From Archegozetes longisetosus (taxonomy: Eukaryota > Arthropoda > Arachnida > Sarcoptiformes > Trhypochthoniidae), in the NCBI GenBank assembly GCA_018873245.2, contig JAEMBT020000006.1, positions 127,804 through 191,803 on the forward strand: a stretch of 64,000 bases of DNA, given 5' to 3'. Below the pieces are notes generated by a model, which saw only the letters and a program-made list of their open reading frames with translations, searched no databases and was not told the DNA's origin. The position numbers were made by a program, and so were the translations under genes. Of this stretch, positions 1-12,547 are shown one piece after another (the stretch's first letter is position 1; each line of letters opens with the position of its first letter).

Positions 1-495
1 TCAGTTAACTTTAACTTATACCGAGATTTTAAAATAGGATTTTCATAGAATACTGCAAGAAAACCAGATAAGACTAGCGATTGTAATCGATTAGCCGGTT
101 ATAAAACCGGACAATTGCTTAGTGTATTAAAATCTACATCTATTCGCAATTATTGCAGAGAGAGAGAGACTAGTATTCAATTTGTGAATTGAGTTCAAAA
201 TTTTCCAATTAATCAAATAGAACCTAAAACATGTAAAACCATGTTTTCTATAAGAAAAAAACCAATTTTCAAATGTAAAGGTTTGAAATATGAAAAGGTT
301 CGTTGATTAACATAAATCAGAATAAATTATAATTTAGAATTTTGCTTCAAATTGATAAAATCCTAATTAGAAAATAGATTAGAATTGATAGACAACGAAT
401 TAACCCACTTAGTAATACTGCTGAGAGGAGGCCATAACTAAAATGACATCAAATCAAAACACTAGCGAGTTTTGATCGTCCAAATAAGTTCAGTT
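1..495. other. Non-coding stretch downstream of the BCAR3-like gene
   Basis: AT-rich sequence with no open frame of note. It lies beyond the stop codon of the minus-strand gene ending at 496, so part of it is probably that gene's 3' UTR. A short GA run near 160-172 is the only local structure seen. Confidence 0.5.
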
Positions 496-2499
496 TTAAT
501 CAGGATCAATGTCTGGTTCACACTTTCGCGCTAAAGCCATAATAATTTGGTCCAATTTCTCAAATCTTTGTTGACCATCGATGACAGATCCGCGATAACC
601 AAACAAGAATTGTCGGTGGAATTCAGTGCGAAACATATCACAGAGCAGTTCTTCGAATAGACATCCGTCGAGCACTATTTGACCATTACGTCTATAATTA
701 GCTAACTGATCGATCATATGTGACGCTTCTTCTAAATGGCTATAAATTTGTTGAAGACCGTAATCGACAGCCGTTTGTTCCAGCAATAAATCAAGTGATG
801 GCAACTATTGCATAAAATACAAACATTTCCATTCTGATAGCTATATAAATTCAAAATTCTTTTGATTCTATTCATTATTTTTAAATACCTTTCCATTCGG
901 ATCGTTTTCCTTTCGACATATGCTTGTATGTCTTTGAAGTATTTGAACCAAAGTTAATATAAATGGAAACGTAGTGTTTGGCGCTATAAAAAGGTGTTCG
1001 AATAAATTAAGAGTTTGTCAGCATAACAACAACTAGAACTATTAATAATTCAGTGCTTATATCTAATTAGTTAATAAGATGGTAAACCTTGTGGCTCATT
1101 GCATTCACTCATAGATTTGAGCTGCGGCCTTAGTTTAGTTTCATAGATGATAGCGTTCTCAGTGAAATCTTTTCTCACAAAACTCCACAATGTTTTCAAT
1201 TTGACGATCGGTGACATTGAAAGCGCTTCCATTATAGCGGCGAAGCCGAACAGATCGCCCAAAGCCGTCTTAGTCTCGATCGCGATCTCAATCCACTTGT
1301 TTAAAACAATTGCACGATTTCGATCACTGTTTGCGGTCAAAACGCTGATAGCAACAAAATATTTTAGGCATTCGTGTCTCTCCAGTAGATCTAATCTCAT
1401 TTGTTCTCCATGTGGCAAAATAATCAATTCGAGAGCTGATCCAATCCCCAAACCAAAGTCATGGCTCCTATCTAAATGTTTAATGAACTCGAGATCACAT
1501 TTTGTCAGGTGATTAGCCAAAATGCGAGCGCCGCTGTCCAAAAGTACAGATTCAACTTTAGTAATTGTGGTCGCCTCTAATGGCTTATTATCTTTTGGCA
1601 AAAGATATGTCTGAAAATTTTCCGCTCTAATAAATGATGAGCTCATTTCCGATGGAATTGTCAAAATTTGTAGCCATTTCACTGCTCTAATAGCATCTGC
1701 TGGTTCAATCCTACTATAATTATCACTAACTGTTTGTTTGGGAGAAACCTTGTTTGAAAAGAAAGCGCTGTCTTCTGAACCGTCAGATCCGTTCTGATTT
1801 GATTCTTGTTCACTATTTTCCGTACAATCATTACAATCAAAGCCTATGTTTGATATATTTTCATTAACAATAGTATTATCTGATAATCTATCATATGTTT
1901 TGCTGGCTGTCCGACTCGGTTTCGGAGGCTTCGGTGGCGGCCCATCACTACAACTCGATTCAGACCAATTCAAATCTGTTTGGCTCTTCTGATTTTCAGC
2001 TTTATTGCCTATCAAATCAAAATAATAAGCATGAAAATAAGTTATAAAATATTAGTGATTCATTAATACTTTGAATAAGGGGCCAATCACTCAAAGCAAC
2101 TGTTCGATTGACAGGAGTTGTGATGACGGCATTCGAGGCGCGACTAATCGGCTTCTTATTGCCCACATAATAAGTAATCAAATCCCTTATTGTGTCAAAG
2201 CATTCGTCTTCGAAAGTGTATTGAATCCGTTCGTAAACAGTGTTTGGCTGTTGTATGACTTTTGAGATAACAAAATGCAAATAATGTCCGTAATGCCGAC
2301 ACGACAAAACGTAATCACCAGTTCTTGTGCTGCAGTCTCTAACCAGAAATTGTCCATCAATTTTCAGCAATTGTTCGGCAACTGATCGCCCGATTGGGCC
2401 GTGAAACCAGCCATTTGATCGAATATCAGCCCAGCCCAACGATAGCTCCCATTCCAATCTTTTTCTTTGTCTCAACTCTTCAGGTGACTCAAATGACAT
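496..2499 (-). CDS. BCAR3: SH2 adaptor of the NSP/BCAR3 family (SH2 plus Cdc25-homology domain)
   Basis: Four exons on the minus strand: 2499-2070, 2008-1088, 983-889 and 804-496 (phases 1, 1, 0), 584 aa. Residues about 25-140 form an SH2 domain with the Arg-containing FLVRD strand and the family-typical YVGN and VNRTV segments. A low-complexity Ser/Pro linker with a PPPKPPKP stretch follows. The C-terminal ~310 residues match the Cdc25/RasGEF-like fold of NSP proteins, ending in the conserved TEFHRQFLFGYRG region. In this family that domain binds p130Cas rather than acting as an active exchange factor, so the inferred role is an adaptor linking phosphotyrosine receptors to Cas. The first ATG (2499) lies close to the SH2 domain, so this is either a short isoform or an upstream exon is missing. 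The third exon is only 95 bp and was placed by phase and by its APNTT motif. The next gene (RhoGAP) is divergent. Confidence 0.9.
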
Positions 2500-3430
2500 A
2501 ACAGCCGATTACCAAATTTACTTATGTTACAATATTTTCATCCTCTAAACCAAAACATATAAATCAAATCTAATCAAATCTAATGAACACTATTTTGCTC
2601 ACAGCATAGTCTGATTGAGATTCTCTCAGTTTGTCAAATGAAAAAATATAAACAATGAAACGTGAGCGACATCTAGTGATTGTTTTTACCAATTCGTGCT
2701 TCTAAATTCAAAACATACATACAGTATGCCTCAGCACATCAACAAAATTATTGACAGCAGCGCCGACTGTGTCTTAAAACTGAGTCTTGCAATGAAGCGA
2801 CTCTAATAACAAAACCCCTCTAAATACAACGGACATTCGGTCCTTTTTTTATCATATATTCCATCAATTTTTATATTGACTGTTTATTTTATTTATAATC
2901 AGTTAAAACGTTTGGTGACATTGAAAATTTGTTCTATACCTGAAATGCATGATTTAAACACAAAATACAATTCGTTCAATTGTACTGAATATCGCATATA
3001 ATAGATATGAATGACTAACAAAATGGTTGACACAATTGACATAAACATTGATTCATTAAGTTTGCAACTATTATGTCATTCACTATTAAATGATTTCTAT
3101 TATTCAATAGGAAGTAGTGATCAATAAGTTATGTGATACCGATATAAATGAATAAAATAAAACAATTGTGATGTTATTTTGAAGCGATTACCATTTAATT
3201 AATTTGTCAAATCTAACTGAACATTTTTTACGTCAAATTTGGTCCAATTTTAGTCAGTTTTCACTTTGATTTAACTAAACCATATTTTAAGTTGAACGCA
3301 CTCTATTGTTGTTCATTCATTTACAACAATAGAGCCTGTATTGTAGATGAGCGTTTCAATTATGATTATTTGCATATTTTAGTGATCGCGCGATCTAATG
3401 CATTGATTGTAATAATAATTGATTCATGTC
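2500..3430. other. Intergenic region between divergent BCAR3-like and RhoGAP genes
   Basis: AT-rich, without a convincing gene. It must hold the promoters or 5' UTRs of both flanking genes. I could not define a core promoter with confidence. Confidence 0.5.
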
Positions 3431-6400
3431 ATGATGTCCTCATTGGCGCGACGAATGGCCAACTCTTCACTATGTGGTGCCTCGCAGAACAGTCACTCAC
3501 CAAACAATTCAACATCACTTCCATACCCAACAAGGATCGAAAAGTATGATTCATATCAATTTATATGACCAAAAGCCAACAATACATATCTTTAATTAAG
3601 TCTAGTTTTGCTCAGCCCCAAATTTTGAAAAACTTACCCTAACAGATACACAAATTTCAATTGACAAACATTTGAAACAAATGTTCATACTGAATTTTGA
3701 TTTGAGAGCTAAACACTAGAACTTTGTTCAAGTTATATCAGCCTTTCTATCGATGCATTTGGTTCGTACGTTTTTTAAAGATACCTCCAACCTATTCAAT
3801 ACTTGAAATATATTGATCGCAACTATGATTTTATTGAAAATTTCTTCAAAAGTAATTCTGTTTTTACAGTGATATATTGCAAACGAAAGTCAATAATTAA
3901 GACAACTTTTGTAACACTTACGAGTTGGTTATCAGTGTTAATATTATTTAGCTCAATTGTCGAACGTTTTGCGTTTCTATTTAATTATTATTTATAATTA
4001 AAGTGCCATTAATTAAATCCAGATGAAAGTCTATCATTGAAAATGTTCAATCTGTACCACTTGATTGAGACATTTGAGTTGTCTCACAAGTCATTTATTT
4101 ACGGGCATGACTTCTAAACATTGCTATCACTGCACATGTCTTGTGTTTTGATGTAGAAATCGTTTTAATGGGTTTTAATGGTTTTGCTGTACCAAACCCT
4201 ACATTTGAGTGCTTGAGTCGACCATCAGATCCATCAGTTTATCTCTTTTTATGTCTCCATGTCTGTGAGCCATCAGTTGTAGACATATGTAATGAAAGAT
4301 ATCTATGAAACAACTTTTCGATGGTCTCATAAATGAGTTGTTATATAAGATATATATTTATGAATATTTCATACTGTTATTGATTTGGAATGAGTTGCTA
4401 TAATTAAATAGAATGATGTCCAAAACAAGATATCATTGTTTAGAATAGTTGTAATAATTATAATTAGTCTTTTTGGAACCTAACCCAAACTAATTATTAT
4501 ACGCTGCAAATGTTGTCAAGAATTTTGCCACCGCTTTCCAGTCATCATCACTATCGCATTGAAAGGTATCTCATATTGAACAACAGCCATTCAGACTGAT
4601 TTAGATTAGTGTTTTCCTAACAAATGATCTTTACATTAGTCAATTAATAATTAACAGTAATTCAAATTTATTTTATCTAAGTTTATTTTTCAATTCAATT
4701 ATATTCATACTGATAGTTAACAGCGAATATACATTATTTCTGTGTTAAGTTTCAATTTATCATTATTTTCATTGTTAATTGGCATTTGTCCAAACCAGAG
4801 CCATATGTGTCCCAAATTGTTATGTAAGACAGACATCGCTCAGTGTGTTCCGCATTCCTATCAATAATGTCGTCGACACGTCTTCTAAAAAAACAATCAT
4901 TCAACTGATCACATAATGATTGCTAAACATTCTTATATAAAATTGTGATTGATTCAAAAGTTTCAATCGCTTTTCATAGCTCTTCTTAAATCATATAAAC
5001 ACAAGACTAAAATGCAATGAAACAATCGAAAAATTTCGGCATAACTTTAATTTACTTTTTATATTAACATATAATATAATGTGAACAATTATCTGCAAAA
5101 TATTGGATCTTCTTTTTAATGTGCCTCAATTCCAATTGAAGTTGAATTGAAAACTTGAAAGATACAATCTAAATTATCAAATATTTAGTTTGATATAACA
5201 CTTGAAACTTATAATTGATTGCTTAAAATTTTTGAACGCTCGTATATTCTTCTATCCCGTAATTTGACGAAATACCTAAATTCAGTTGAATTAAGTCTAA
5301 CTTTATTTTAAACTTGTTTCAAATATTGTTCTTATTGTCGAGTATTAGGTGTTTGTTTTGAGAGTTACCAAATTTCCAAGTATTATAATGATTAATTGAT
5401 CGGTTTTTTAATTAATCAAATTTAGAGTCAAGTTTGGAATTCCATTGGAGAACGTTTGCGGCGCACACAATGACATCCCGGGACCACTTCTAGTGATGAT
5501 TCTTAAGCTTAACAAAGAGGCGCCCTTTAAAAAAGACGTTTTTAGAGCTCCTGGACATCAAGCCAATATGAAAAAATTAATACACTTTCTTCAGGTTAGA
5601 ATTAAATTGACATTCCACCTCAACACTAATCAGCAATATTCCTCAAAAATATAGATGATAACATTTGACAATCAATTGATTGCACCAAAGTTTAACCACA
5701 ATTTTTCAATTTTAATTTATACCTTCTTTCATAATTTGAACTCTATTGCTTATGAAAGTGTTCAATTTATTATATCGCTATTTTGCTCTTTGTTCACAAT
5801 GAAAATCACTCTCATCTGTTTCTACTTGCTATTCACTTATTTTCATTTGAATTAATATCGCAATCATTTCTTTTTCGAAATATGATCAGCCAATAGTTTT
5901 TCTTGAGTCTTATCTATCATATTCTGGACCGGTACTGAGCCAAATTTGCTTTTATTTTCATGTTGCAACTAATTATTATAAAAGCTTTTCAAATTTTCGC
6001 TTTATTATTGACCAGTGAGTTATCCACTTAAACGTGTTGCGTTTACTTTTTGCCAACTTCAATGTGGACTTTGTCTTATGTTGATCTTAATCAATAATTT
6101 TATACCATATTGAATAAATGAATTGTTAATTTGAACCCATAGAACGGTCGTTTGGTCAATATTGATAATTATTCGGTTTATACGATTGCATCTGTACTGA
6201 AAAAATTTCTGAGAAAACTGCCGAATGGAGTGTTTGGCGCAGAACGAGAACAGAGACTTTTTCAAGTAATCCAATGGGAAAACATTGACGAGAAAAGAGA
6301 GGAAATGCACAGGTTTTATAAGAATTGCCAACTTGACTATTAATCGATAATTCAATTAATCACTGTGTAATTTGATAGATTGCTTACATCACTGCCAGTA

Positions 6401-9400
6401 GTGACTCAGCATCTTCTTGTGCTACTGTTCGGCACGTTTCGAGCCATTGCCTCGTCTTCAGATCGGGCCAACACTGGAATGACATCTGAAGCGATCGGTG
6501 TTTCGGTGGCGCCCAGTTTTTTCCAGTCATGTGTTCAGGATGGAAGCAAATTTGCTAAAATGGAAGACGTTCAACGATTTAAGGTATCAAAACATTTAAG
6601 TTTCACAATTGAGACATTATTAATTACTAAATTTTATTTAAATCATATTAATTGAGATTTGTTTTAACTCTAAATAATACAGATTTTCCTAGTTTACTTT
6701 TCCTCTTAAGATTAATCTATTTTTCAATATCTTAACCCCTCAACAACTCTAATTCAATCTAATTGTTCATCCTAGATCTCATTAATTCTAAAATAGTTTC
6801 AATCTATCATTTGTTTTATTTATAAAATAACACAGTTCTAGAATCGATCCAATTATTGCTGATTCTGTTTACAATTTTGCCACTCCAGCGTTTAGTCCAA
6901 ATTTGAAACTATTTTAGTTAACAACTAGATATCACAATTCAATAATTAATTTATTTGACTTATTAATTGTTGAATTATTTGCTAGTTATTACATTTGAAT
7001 TGTACTATTTTCTTTTTGAATTGTCCGTCTATTTATTAGCTACTTATCTATTAATATATGCATTATTCTATTTGATGAGTTTATTTGAAAAACAATAACT
7101 GCATGTTTTATACTAATTAACCAAATTAATTGTATGTTAACTCGAATTTGGTTCGTGTGTTTCATTAATAATGTGCTAATTTTCAAATTTACTAATTGAG
7201 TGCTTTTTCCGCTTCCATTGAAAACAAATTGAAAAATCGATTGAAAAATGAATTAATTGCTAATTATGTGCTGCACTTATTCTCGTTAATACACACCTGT
7301 ATTACTCACCTCTCAATCATTTTATGCTGTGATTCCATTATTATTATTATTGATTGTTTCTCAAAACTAAAAAATATATATATATATATATATGTATATG
7401 TATATTTACTGTTTATTCAAACCAAAATTATTATTATTGTTGTTATTTATTAATCTGATGTCATTTAAATGCATATCAATATTAACCCAATTTATTATGA
7501 TTATTATCACCACTAATTGCATTGCAAATAATTACCTAAATATGACAAAAGGCACAAATTGCGGTAAGTTTTGTCTGACCTCTACTTTTTCTCTAATTTT
7601 GATTCATTTTTGTCATCACTTTTCACACGTGAATGTTTGTCAGATTTGGTGCCGGTCTTTCATATACAAGCCATCACTCAATCAACTATCTGAAAACAGC
7701 TCATATTTTGATCATAACTTATGAGCCAATCATTTCTCAAATCAATTCGACTACTATTTAGATCTTATTCAATAGAATGCTTTTATGCTGGAAACAGACA
7801 CACGACTTATGTTATTTTCTACTAAGTGACTGCGAAAACTTTTAGTTGTGCCACAAGTTTGAGCTCAACCAACACTTTGATTGAGTGATAGCATTGTACA
7901 TTCAAAGCATGCATTTGTTATTTTTTAAAAATTGCTTTTAATCCATCTATTGTTTTACTTTATCTTTTGATAGATAATCATCTTAGAAAAAAAGAACTTG
8001 TATTTCAAAATTGATTTTGATCTGATTTAAGCTAGAAATCTAATTGATAGTTTTATCATTACTGTTGAGTATTTGTCGACTAGTAGAAACCGTTTTTATT
8101 TCTCTTAATCAGTTTTAAACTAGTTTTTGAATAAAAAATTCAATTGAACTGCTCAAAGACCTGATTGCTTAAATGAATCAGTAATTTCTGATAAATATTA
8201 TTTTACAGAATTAATTTATTTTGATATTGACTCTAGATGAATTCTAAACAAATTCTAATATAATAACTGATTGCATGACACGCATGAAACAAATTGCAAT
8301 AAATACTTCTCAATAGCTTGAAACATAATCTTTAATTAAAGAAAAACACTTAATTATTTTAAATATTAATTTTAAAAATCTATACAAATAGGTAGCCACA
8401 ACAATAATGAAATTTCTAATTGATAACTTTGGAGTGAGCAATTTGTTTGGTCGTGATAATTACGAATATTACGCGCGAATTTCTGGTCGAGTACTCAAAG
8501 TAGAGGAAAATTGGATTTTTGCTTTCAAATATCCGCCCGAAACTTTGGTGCCGCGTATGTCAAACTTTCTTTATATTAGATACTTAAACTAGTGGTCGAT
8601 ATTCTTGATTAAGACCCGAATTTACTTGAGTGACTAACATTAACATGACTAGGAATCCTTCTAAATGCGGTCAGATTTTTGGCAACATTTCTTTCAATAC
8701 TTCACATGATCTACTTTATTGCAGATGACACCGCACTATGACAATGTTATTGTGTTTCATTTAAATCATATTCAGTATTGGTTTAGATCTCTTTGAATTC
8801 TCTCAAAATAAGTTGTTTGAAATTTGAAAACAAACTTCAAAATGACTGATTCATACAATTAATTATTGTGTCGTGTTATTTGAATAATAATTTAATTAAT
8901 CTATTGATTGATTTGAACTAGATATTAGTTTGGAATTGATAAACTGTTTTCGCTTTCTATTTATACTGTGTTTTCTCTGATTTTCTTTCCTTTTGCTCAC
9001 TCATTCTGATCTGAATCTGATCTGAACCTGACCAAAACATGATAAACACAAAATAAACCTAATATTAACCAAATAAAGGCAAGACCTCATTGGAAGCTCA
9101 ACGTGATTGGCTTAACAGTGAATCACAGCGATGGGGTCTGCCATCAATTGGTTCAACAACACGACAATTACAAGGTTTGACTAACAATCACTATTATCCA
9201 CAATGATTACTCTCTATTTGTCTCGTGCCTTATTAATGCACCTTTCATGCCACTAAATATATGAACATTTTCGATCCCGCTAAACATAATCTATTCGTAT
9301 ATTATTTCAGTTGGCCTAAGTAATAATTTGAATTTTCTTCGTAATAACTCATAGCAATATCATCATCAGAAGAATGTCAAAGTACGCCAACATTGTGTAC

Positions 9401-10251
9401 AAGCAGTGGTTCAGGTGTTGCGACAACACATTTGGGTGCAGTCGCTCTCATTCATCAAAATATTGATGACACTTATGCCAGACTTAGTATGTCTTTAGAA
9501 GAAAAGATGTTTAAGGTTTGTCTTACCTAAAACTGAACTTGGCTAAAGTCTAAACCTATTGACAGTTGGTTACAATTATTTGCACACTAGGGCTCGATAA
9601 CTCATTCATCACCGAATTCTCCGCAATCGATCGTAACAGTAATGTCGCATCAGAATCAACAGCAACCACAATCACAACCACAACAATCGTCATCAATTGT
9701 TACTGAAGAGGCGCTCAATTTAGAAGATCTCAAGAGTGTTAACAGATATGCCGAAAGTACAAAATCACTCACATTTTTGCCAATAGTTCACGAAAGACAA
9801 ACACAACGCATGAAAACTCGCTCGGAATGGTTTCTCAACCCTAATAATGGTTCGTATTCTAAATATTGATTGATTATTATTAAACTTGATCGATTAAATA
9901 GAAGGTGTTTCGTCTTCACATTCATTCACTTCATCGACAACGACAACAAGTAATGGTAAACGAGAGCCGACAATGGCTTCTTCTTCATGCAAGCAATTAG
10001 TTAGAAGAACGTCATCTAAAGAGAAACGACTAGTTCGGAGATCGTCCTCAAAGAAAGATAAAGAGAATGGAAACGAACATAAATCACATCAGACGCACTC
10101 AACCGGATATCAAGTGTCGCCAACCAGTGCTCCCAATACTGATGCAACAAATCCGATCGCGGGCTCGGCCGCTTTGGTCTCTGAGTCTGACTGTACCGAA
10201 TGTGATGTCCAACAAGTGAATATTACGCTCACTTATAAGCCTAGAATCTAA
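3431..10251 (+). CDS. RhoGAP-domain protein (Rho-family GTPase-activating protein)
   Basis: Nine exons: 3431-3543, 5426-5594, 6143-6312, 6379-6583, 8392-8554, 9079-9174, 9355-9515, 9591-9849, 9902-10251; 561 aa, all phases compatible. The start is a double ATG at 3431 with an in-frame stop just upstream (3416-3418). After a Ser-rich lead of about 38 residues, the RhoGAP domain runs from about residue 38 to 220: KFGIPLENV, the arginine finger in DVFRAP, the SVLKKFLRKLP helix, and SVAPSF near its end. It should speed GTP hydrolysis by Rho-family GTPases in the cytoplasm. A conserved segment with FGRDNYEYYAR follows, then a low-complexity tail rich in Gln, Ser and Thr with KRLVRRSSSKK repeats. 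Introns 1 (1.9 kb) and 4 (1.8 kb) hold no other gene I can see. I could not fix the subfamily. Exon 1 is supported only by phase and reading frame. Confidence 0.85.
7377..7412. repeat. AT microsatellite in RhoGAP intron 4
   Basis: An alternating TA tract with a few G interruptions inside the 6584-8391 intron. Two long open frames crossing it come from the low complexity and are not genes. Confidence 0.9.
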
Positions 10252-12547
10252 TTTAATTCTAATTTTAAATTAAAAACATTTGAATTCTATTTGAGTTGAG
10301 TTCTACAGAAAGTGATATCAAATATTTGTTAGAAAACTAACAATTATATATTATCATAACTTTTTCTTATTTCAATACCTTTTTATTTCCATTTCCATTG
10401 AACGGAACAATTTTAAGCATCATTTTTATCTTTGGTTTAATACTTTTTTGCATTCTTTTCTAAATAATCCAATTATTTGATAACTAATAACAGTTTACTC
10501 TTAAACTAGAAAATTACTGCTCTTTTTTATATAAGCATTTTTTCAATTCGTGTCACACTTTTTCATAAAATGTGTATATTAAATATTCAAATATATGTAA
10601 ATTGACTGCCATTTTAGTGGAGAAAAAATTTTCTATGATTGAGAAATAAATTTTTCTAAATTTTTGATTAACTCAATCTAAATGATTTCAATTAGAAGAT
10701 CAATTGTTGGTCACTTAGCAATATCTCCACTCATTGAAAGCGCCAGGAAATCAATTTTTGCCATAAGCAATTGATCTACTTATTAAGTTTACTAGCAGAT
10801 CTCTGCTTTGAAACAATTTCTTCTAGCAATTTATAAGAATCGCAAATCTTGTCCTTTAATAGATAATTGTTGTTTGGCTCATCTAAGACTAAAGTTAGAT
10901 ATTGAACCAGTTAATTCTATCTAGTCGCGTTAACATCAATGTCCAACTTTCTATTAAACGTCTGACTCAGCAGAAGCCAATCCATTCTTATCCTTTACTT
11001 GATCCCTATCGACAGGATTTAAAGCAAATCAATGAGCTCATCGTTTTGTAATCATTCGATTGCTGTTTGGCAGCACTCATTTTGCACTAAATATCAAATA
11101 ATTCTAATCATTATTCTACTAAAAAATGTTTCAGATCAATATTAAACTCTTCCTCTAAATAGAATTTGTCGATGAACCCAACCGAACCATTTGTTCAGCA
11201 ATCAATCGGTTCAGTTCGATCAGTGAATACAAATCTATCGATCTAGTCATCAACGAATCGCGTCTAATAGGTGCTCAATATAAAACTTCTTAAAAGTTAG
11301 TAGGCTTCTGTTCATTCAATATTTTCGTTGTTCAATTAAATAATAAAACGCAACTTTGTTAACCTTTTCACCACTAGAATACCTAGCAGAAACTATACTC
11401 CCAGTGTTTCATAATTAAACACTTGATTAAATTTTCACTAAATTTTTCAGTGTATTTTCTGCATAACAGCTCACGCAGCTGATTCATTGATAGAACTGCT
11501 GTGATCGCTTTCAATTGTTCTAAACTTTCTAGAAAAGCTTGTCCGTAATCCCCGACAAGTAATAATTGACAACCGCAGAGGTCGAGTGTGTTGCAAGTGT
11601 GGTTAGTGTGCACTCTTCACGAATCATTTTAGCGCTTCCTCTACCCATTATACCATTTAATACTCATGAAACTAGGACAGACCATTATTTACAACTATCG
11701 ATAAATTAAATATTCCAGCCATTATTCTTTCAAATGCATACATAATAATTTTGCCCAATCAGTCACCTCAAAATATCGCCAAACGTATGGTTTACATTTT
11801 CCATATCATTTCAATAATTTAATAAAAAAAATTGAATCTTTCCAGTTTAAAGGTGAACCAAAAATTTAATTAAATCAAATGATCCAAATAAAATAAAAAT
11901 AAAATAAAACTAAAACATTTCAGTTAACAGAATACTCTTATTATTGAACGTTTCTTGTTCAGAAAGGTATGAGAAGACGACAGTCAACAGCAGACTCAAA
12001 CTATTTGACTAATTAAACATTTGGCTCAACTAATCCAATAATTTAAGTATAATGTTTAAAATGAATCACAGTAATTCAGATTCAAATATGTTATAAACAA
12101 AAGTAGTAGAATTTGGATAAATTCAAACACAAACCAAGTATAAGTCTGATTAAAATCTAATTCTGAATCAAGAGTCTGATAGTTTTCTTGAAAAAATACA
12201 TTCTACGAACATTGGTAAAGACGCATAGATTTAGTTCAATTTATACAAACATAAATCATTAACAAATATTTAACATTTAAAACGAATGAGTCGACGAGAA
12301 AATCAGGTCAAAATTTGATCCCACGTCTCAAAAATATAGCTTCAACATGAATCAAATTTAATCAACTCAATTCATACCTTTGACCGAGCTTCTCCTAGAT
12401 ATTCAGTTTTAAGTCCTAAATCATCAACAATTTATTGCTTTTAATTTAAAAAATTGTTATCACTTTAACCAAAAATGACCACTCAACTCGATTTTACTGG
12501 ACGAAGCCTACTATGAATACAATTCTAATCTCTAATCTCTCCCTACG
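10252..12547. other. Unassigned region between RhoGAP and RIOK3
   Basis: The left part is likely RhoGAP 3' UTR and the right end RIOK3 3' UTR. Between about 10790 and 11660 there are short open stretches that look coding but do not assemble. They include a minus-strand tail at 10895-10790 ending in a stop (LDEPNNNYLLKDK...), a plus-strand stretch at 10910-11043 (SYPLLDPYRQDLKQ), a 115-bp plus-strand exon-like piece near 11162-11276 between AG and GT, and a minus-strand open stretch at 11613-11383. Phases between the plus-strand pieces do not agree. A small diverged gene or gene relic is possible. I cannot name it. Confidence 0.3.

Noticed and set aside
1147-1512. Plus-strand open frame over the BCAR3-like gene
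   Set aside because: Antisense shadow of the Cdc25-homology exon, which is clearly coding on the minus strand.
3292-3549. 85-codon open frame on the plus strand
   Set aside because: It overlaps RhoGAP exon 1 in another frame; the frame starting ATG-ATG at 3431 has an upstream stop, a donor in the right phase and fits the next exon.
7196-7724. Two overlapping open frames in RhoGAP intron 4
   Set aside because: Low-complexity AT-rich sequence crossing a TA repeat; no domain or codon pattern of a real protein, and the flanking RhoGAP exons splice across it in phase.
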